Positions 61,178-64,000 of a stretch of DNA of 64,000 bases are shown one piece after another. The stretch is from Paracoccus sp. MKU1. GTDB taxonomy: Bacteria > Pseudomonadota > Alphaproteobacteria > Rhodobacterales > Rhodobacteraceae. The position numbers and the translations under genes were made by a program. Location of the stretch: NCBI RefSeq assembly GCF_001447385.1, contig NZ_LLWQ01000221.1, positions 91,737 through 155,736 on the forward strand, given 5' to 3'. Below the pieces are notes generated by a model, which had not been told where the DNA came from, made no database searches, and saw only the letters and a list, made by a program, of their open reading frames with translations. Each line of letters starts with the position of its first letter. Position 1 is the first letter of the stretch.

Positions 61178-61620
61178 TCGCGCGGCTGGCCGCCTTGCCG
61201 CAGGCCTGGCTGGTGCTGTTCGCCTTGGCCGGGGCGGCGCTGGGATGGCTGATTCCGCTCGATCTGCCTGTCGCGCTGCGCGGGCTGGGCCTTTTTCTGG
61301 TCGGGGCGGCATTGGTCCTGATGGTCTGGGCGGCCCTGACCATGTGGCGGGCCCGCACCACGGTCATGCCCGGGCAGCGGCCCGAGGCGCTGGTGACGGA
61401 CGGCCCATTCCGCCTTTCGCGCAATCCGATCTATCTCGCCGACCTGATTCTGCTGGCCGGGCTGATGCTGGCGCTGGCCGCGCCCGCGGGGCTGGTCATG
61501 GTGCCGGCCTTCGCCCTGTTCCTGCAACGGCGCTTCATCCTGCGCGAGGAAGCCGTCATCGCCGCCACTTTCGGTTCCGCCTATGAGCGCTATAGGATGA
61601 CGGTCAGGCGCTGGATCTAG
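61174..61620 (+). CDS. Isoprenylcysteine carboxyl methyltransferase-like membrane protein
   Basis: The 148-residue protein has about four membrane spans and the family motif in DGPFRLSRNPIYLADLILL followed by Glu-Glu-rich EEAVIAATFGSAYERYRMTVRRW, the SAM-binding and C-terminal pattern of the ICMT/PEMT family. It probably methylates a lipid or a small molecule; bacterial members rarely have a known substrate. It is coupled to glcB by a 4-base overlap, with a spacing of 10 bases to the next gene. Confidence 0.82.
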   Translation: MIARLAALPQAWLVLFALAGAALGWLIPLDLPVALRGLGLFLVGAALVLMVWAALTMWRARTTVMPGQRPEALVTDGPFRLSRNPIYLADLILLAGLMLALAAPAGLVMVPAFALFLQRRFILREEAVIAATFGSAYERYRMTVRRWI

Positions 61621-61630
61621 GGAGGGCATC

Positions 61631-62311
61631 GTGGAACGCTCGCGCATCAACCGCATCATGGCCGAGGCGGCCGAACTGATCGCCAAGGCGGGCTTCCACC
61701 TGCCGCCCTTTGCGCATTGGAGCCCCGAGGAATTTCGTGCCCGCGCCACGCCGGCGATTCGCGACGGGCGGCTGGGCTGGGACATCACCGATTACGGCCA
61801 GGGCGATTTCGACCGGCTGGGCCTGTTCCTGTTCACACTGCGCAACGGCCGGCTTGCCGACCTGCAAGCGGGCAGGGGCATGGTCTATGCCGAGAAGCTG
61901 CTGATCTCGCAGGAAAACCAGATCAGCCCGATGCATACCCATGTCATCAAGACCGAGGACATCATCAACCGCTGCGGTGCGACCCTGGCGATTCGGCTCT
62001 GCGGTTCGGACGCGCAGGGCCGCATGGACCGCAACGCGCCCTGCCGGGTCGATTGCGACGGCATCCCGCGCCAGATCGCGCCGGGCGGGGTGTTGCGCCT
62101 GTCGCCGGGCGAATCCGTGACCCTGCGGCCCGGCGACTGGCACGAATTCTGGGCCGAGGGCGGGCCGGTGCTGATCGGCGAGGTGTCCACGGTAAATGAC
62201 GACCTGACCGACAATATCTTCGCCGCACCCATCGGCAGGTTCGCGAATATCGTCGAGGATGAGGCGCCGCTGCACCTTCTGGTCAGCGATTACGATTCTG
62301 ACGCGACGTAA
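61631..62311 (+). CDS. D-lyxose/D-mannose isomerase family protein (cupin)
   Basis: The 226-residue cupin has the metal-binding pattern SPMHTHVIKTEDIINRCGA (two His and a Glu) and the second motif RPGDWHEFWAEGG. This matches the D-lyxose ketol-isomerase family. It interconverts D-lyxose and D-xylulose or D-mannose and D-fructose; the preferred sugar is not evident. GTG at 61631 is preceded by a GGAGGG site. Together with glcB and the ICMT-like gene it may form one transcript. Confidence 0.85.
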   Translation: MERSRINRIMAEAAELIAKAGFHLPPFAHWSPEEFRARATPAIRDGRLGWDITDYGQGDFDRLGLFLFTLRNGRLADLQAGRGMVYAEKLLISQENQISPMHTHVIKTEDIINRCGATLAIRLCGSDAQGRMDRNAPCRVDCDGIPRQIAPGGVLRLSPGESVTLRPGDWHEFWAEGGPVLIGEVSTVNDDLTDNIFAAPIGRFANIVEDEAPLHLLVSDYDSDAT

Positions 62312-62391
62312 CTTTTCCGGATCGCACCCGCCGTCACGCCCTTGTGAAAGATTGTTGCGCTCTGCTATGGGGGACGCTGGAAGTCGCTAAC

Positions 62392-63981
<1,590 letters not shown>

Positions 63982-63994
63982 GGGGAGAGGGCGC

Positions 63995-64000
63995 ATGGAA
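63995..64000 (+). CDS. pntB: Start of a gene cut by the window end, probably pntB
   Basis: Only ATGGAA (Met-Glu) is inside the window, 13 bases after the pntA stop and preceded by a GGGGAGAGG ribosome site. The identity as the beta subunit is inferred from position alone, because pntB normally follows pntA. Confidence 0.5.

Overview
The window is GC-rich chromosomal DNA of an alphaproteobacterium in the Rhodobacterales, most likely a Paracoccus close to P. denitrificans or P. pantotrophus. The best single clue is a membrane-anchored cytochrome c552 (cycM) whose heme domain reads like the P. denitrificans protein. Supporting clues are a LexA-type GTTC-N7-GTTC box (the alphaproteobacterial form), GANTC (CcrM-type) sites clustered upstream of rpoD, TrmFO, a malate synthase G, and short dispersed repeats containing a GTATTTGG core at gene ends. 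Almost all of it looks like core genome: genes are tightly packed, often with 4-base ATGA/GTGA stop-start overlaps. No transposase, integrase, phage gene or CRISPR array was seen.

Layout. 0-6.5 kb: aminotransferase 3' end, cell-wall amidase, PBP1A, release factor 2, patatin. 6.5-12 kb: pseudouridine degradation (psuK-psuG), SRP RNA (ffs) with a clear promoter, a CpdB-like nucleotidase, prephenate dehydratase. 12-19.7 kb: cycM, then a yejABEF-type peptide importer with a coupled glycosyltransferase. 19.7-25.6 kb: a proline-rich exported protein, a TerB/J-domain protein, the sulfate importer cysA-sbp-cysT-cysW, a GNAT enzyme. 25.6-26.3 kb: tRNA-Arg(UCU), a gene-poor stretch, and a 31-residue membrane peptide behind three GTTC units spaced exactly 11 bp. 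26.3-33.5 kb: Fe-S scaffold, hisI, gluQ-trmFO, rplY, acyltransferase, lactate dehydrogenase, TetR regulator. 33.5-37.6 kb: dnaG and rpoD, separated by a GANTC-dense promoter region. 37.6-44.1 kb: flavin reductase, rmuC-yjbQ, a polyamine-type ABC transporter without a binding protein, small unknown genes. 44.2-54.4 kb: cysS, cimA, a squalene-synthase-like gene carrying an in-frame repeat insertion, enolase, an EEP nuclease, selO, an SMR pump, obgE-proB. 54.4-64 kb: an inverted repeat, an acyltransferase, pepN, an alanine-rich membrane protein, malate synthase G, a methyltransferase-like membrane protein, a lyxose isomerase, pntA and the first codons of pntB.

The most interesting locus is the predicted SOS-controlled micropeptide at 26054-26149. 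Its size, single membrane span and triple LexA half-site arrangement recall the SOS-induced division inhibitor SidA of Caulobacter, but this is a functional analogy and no homology is claimed. Second is the run of seven GANTC sites in 112 bp that overlaps a predicted rpoD promoter. Third is the dispersed repeat family, one copy of which lies in frame inside a coding gene.
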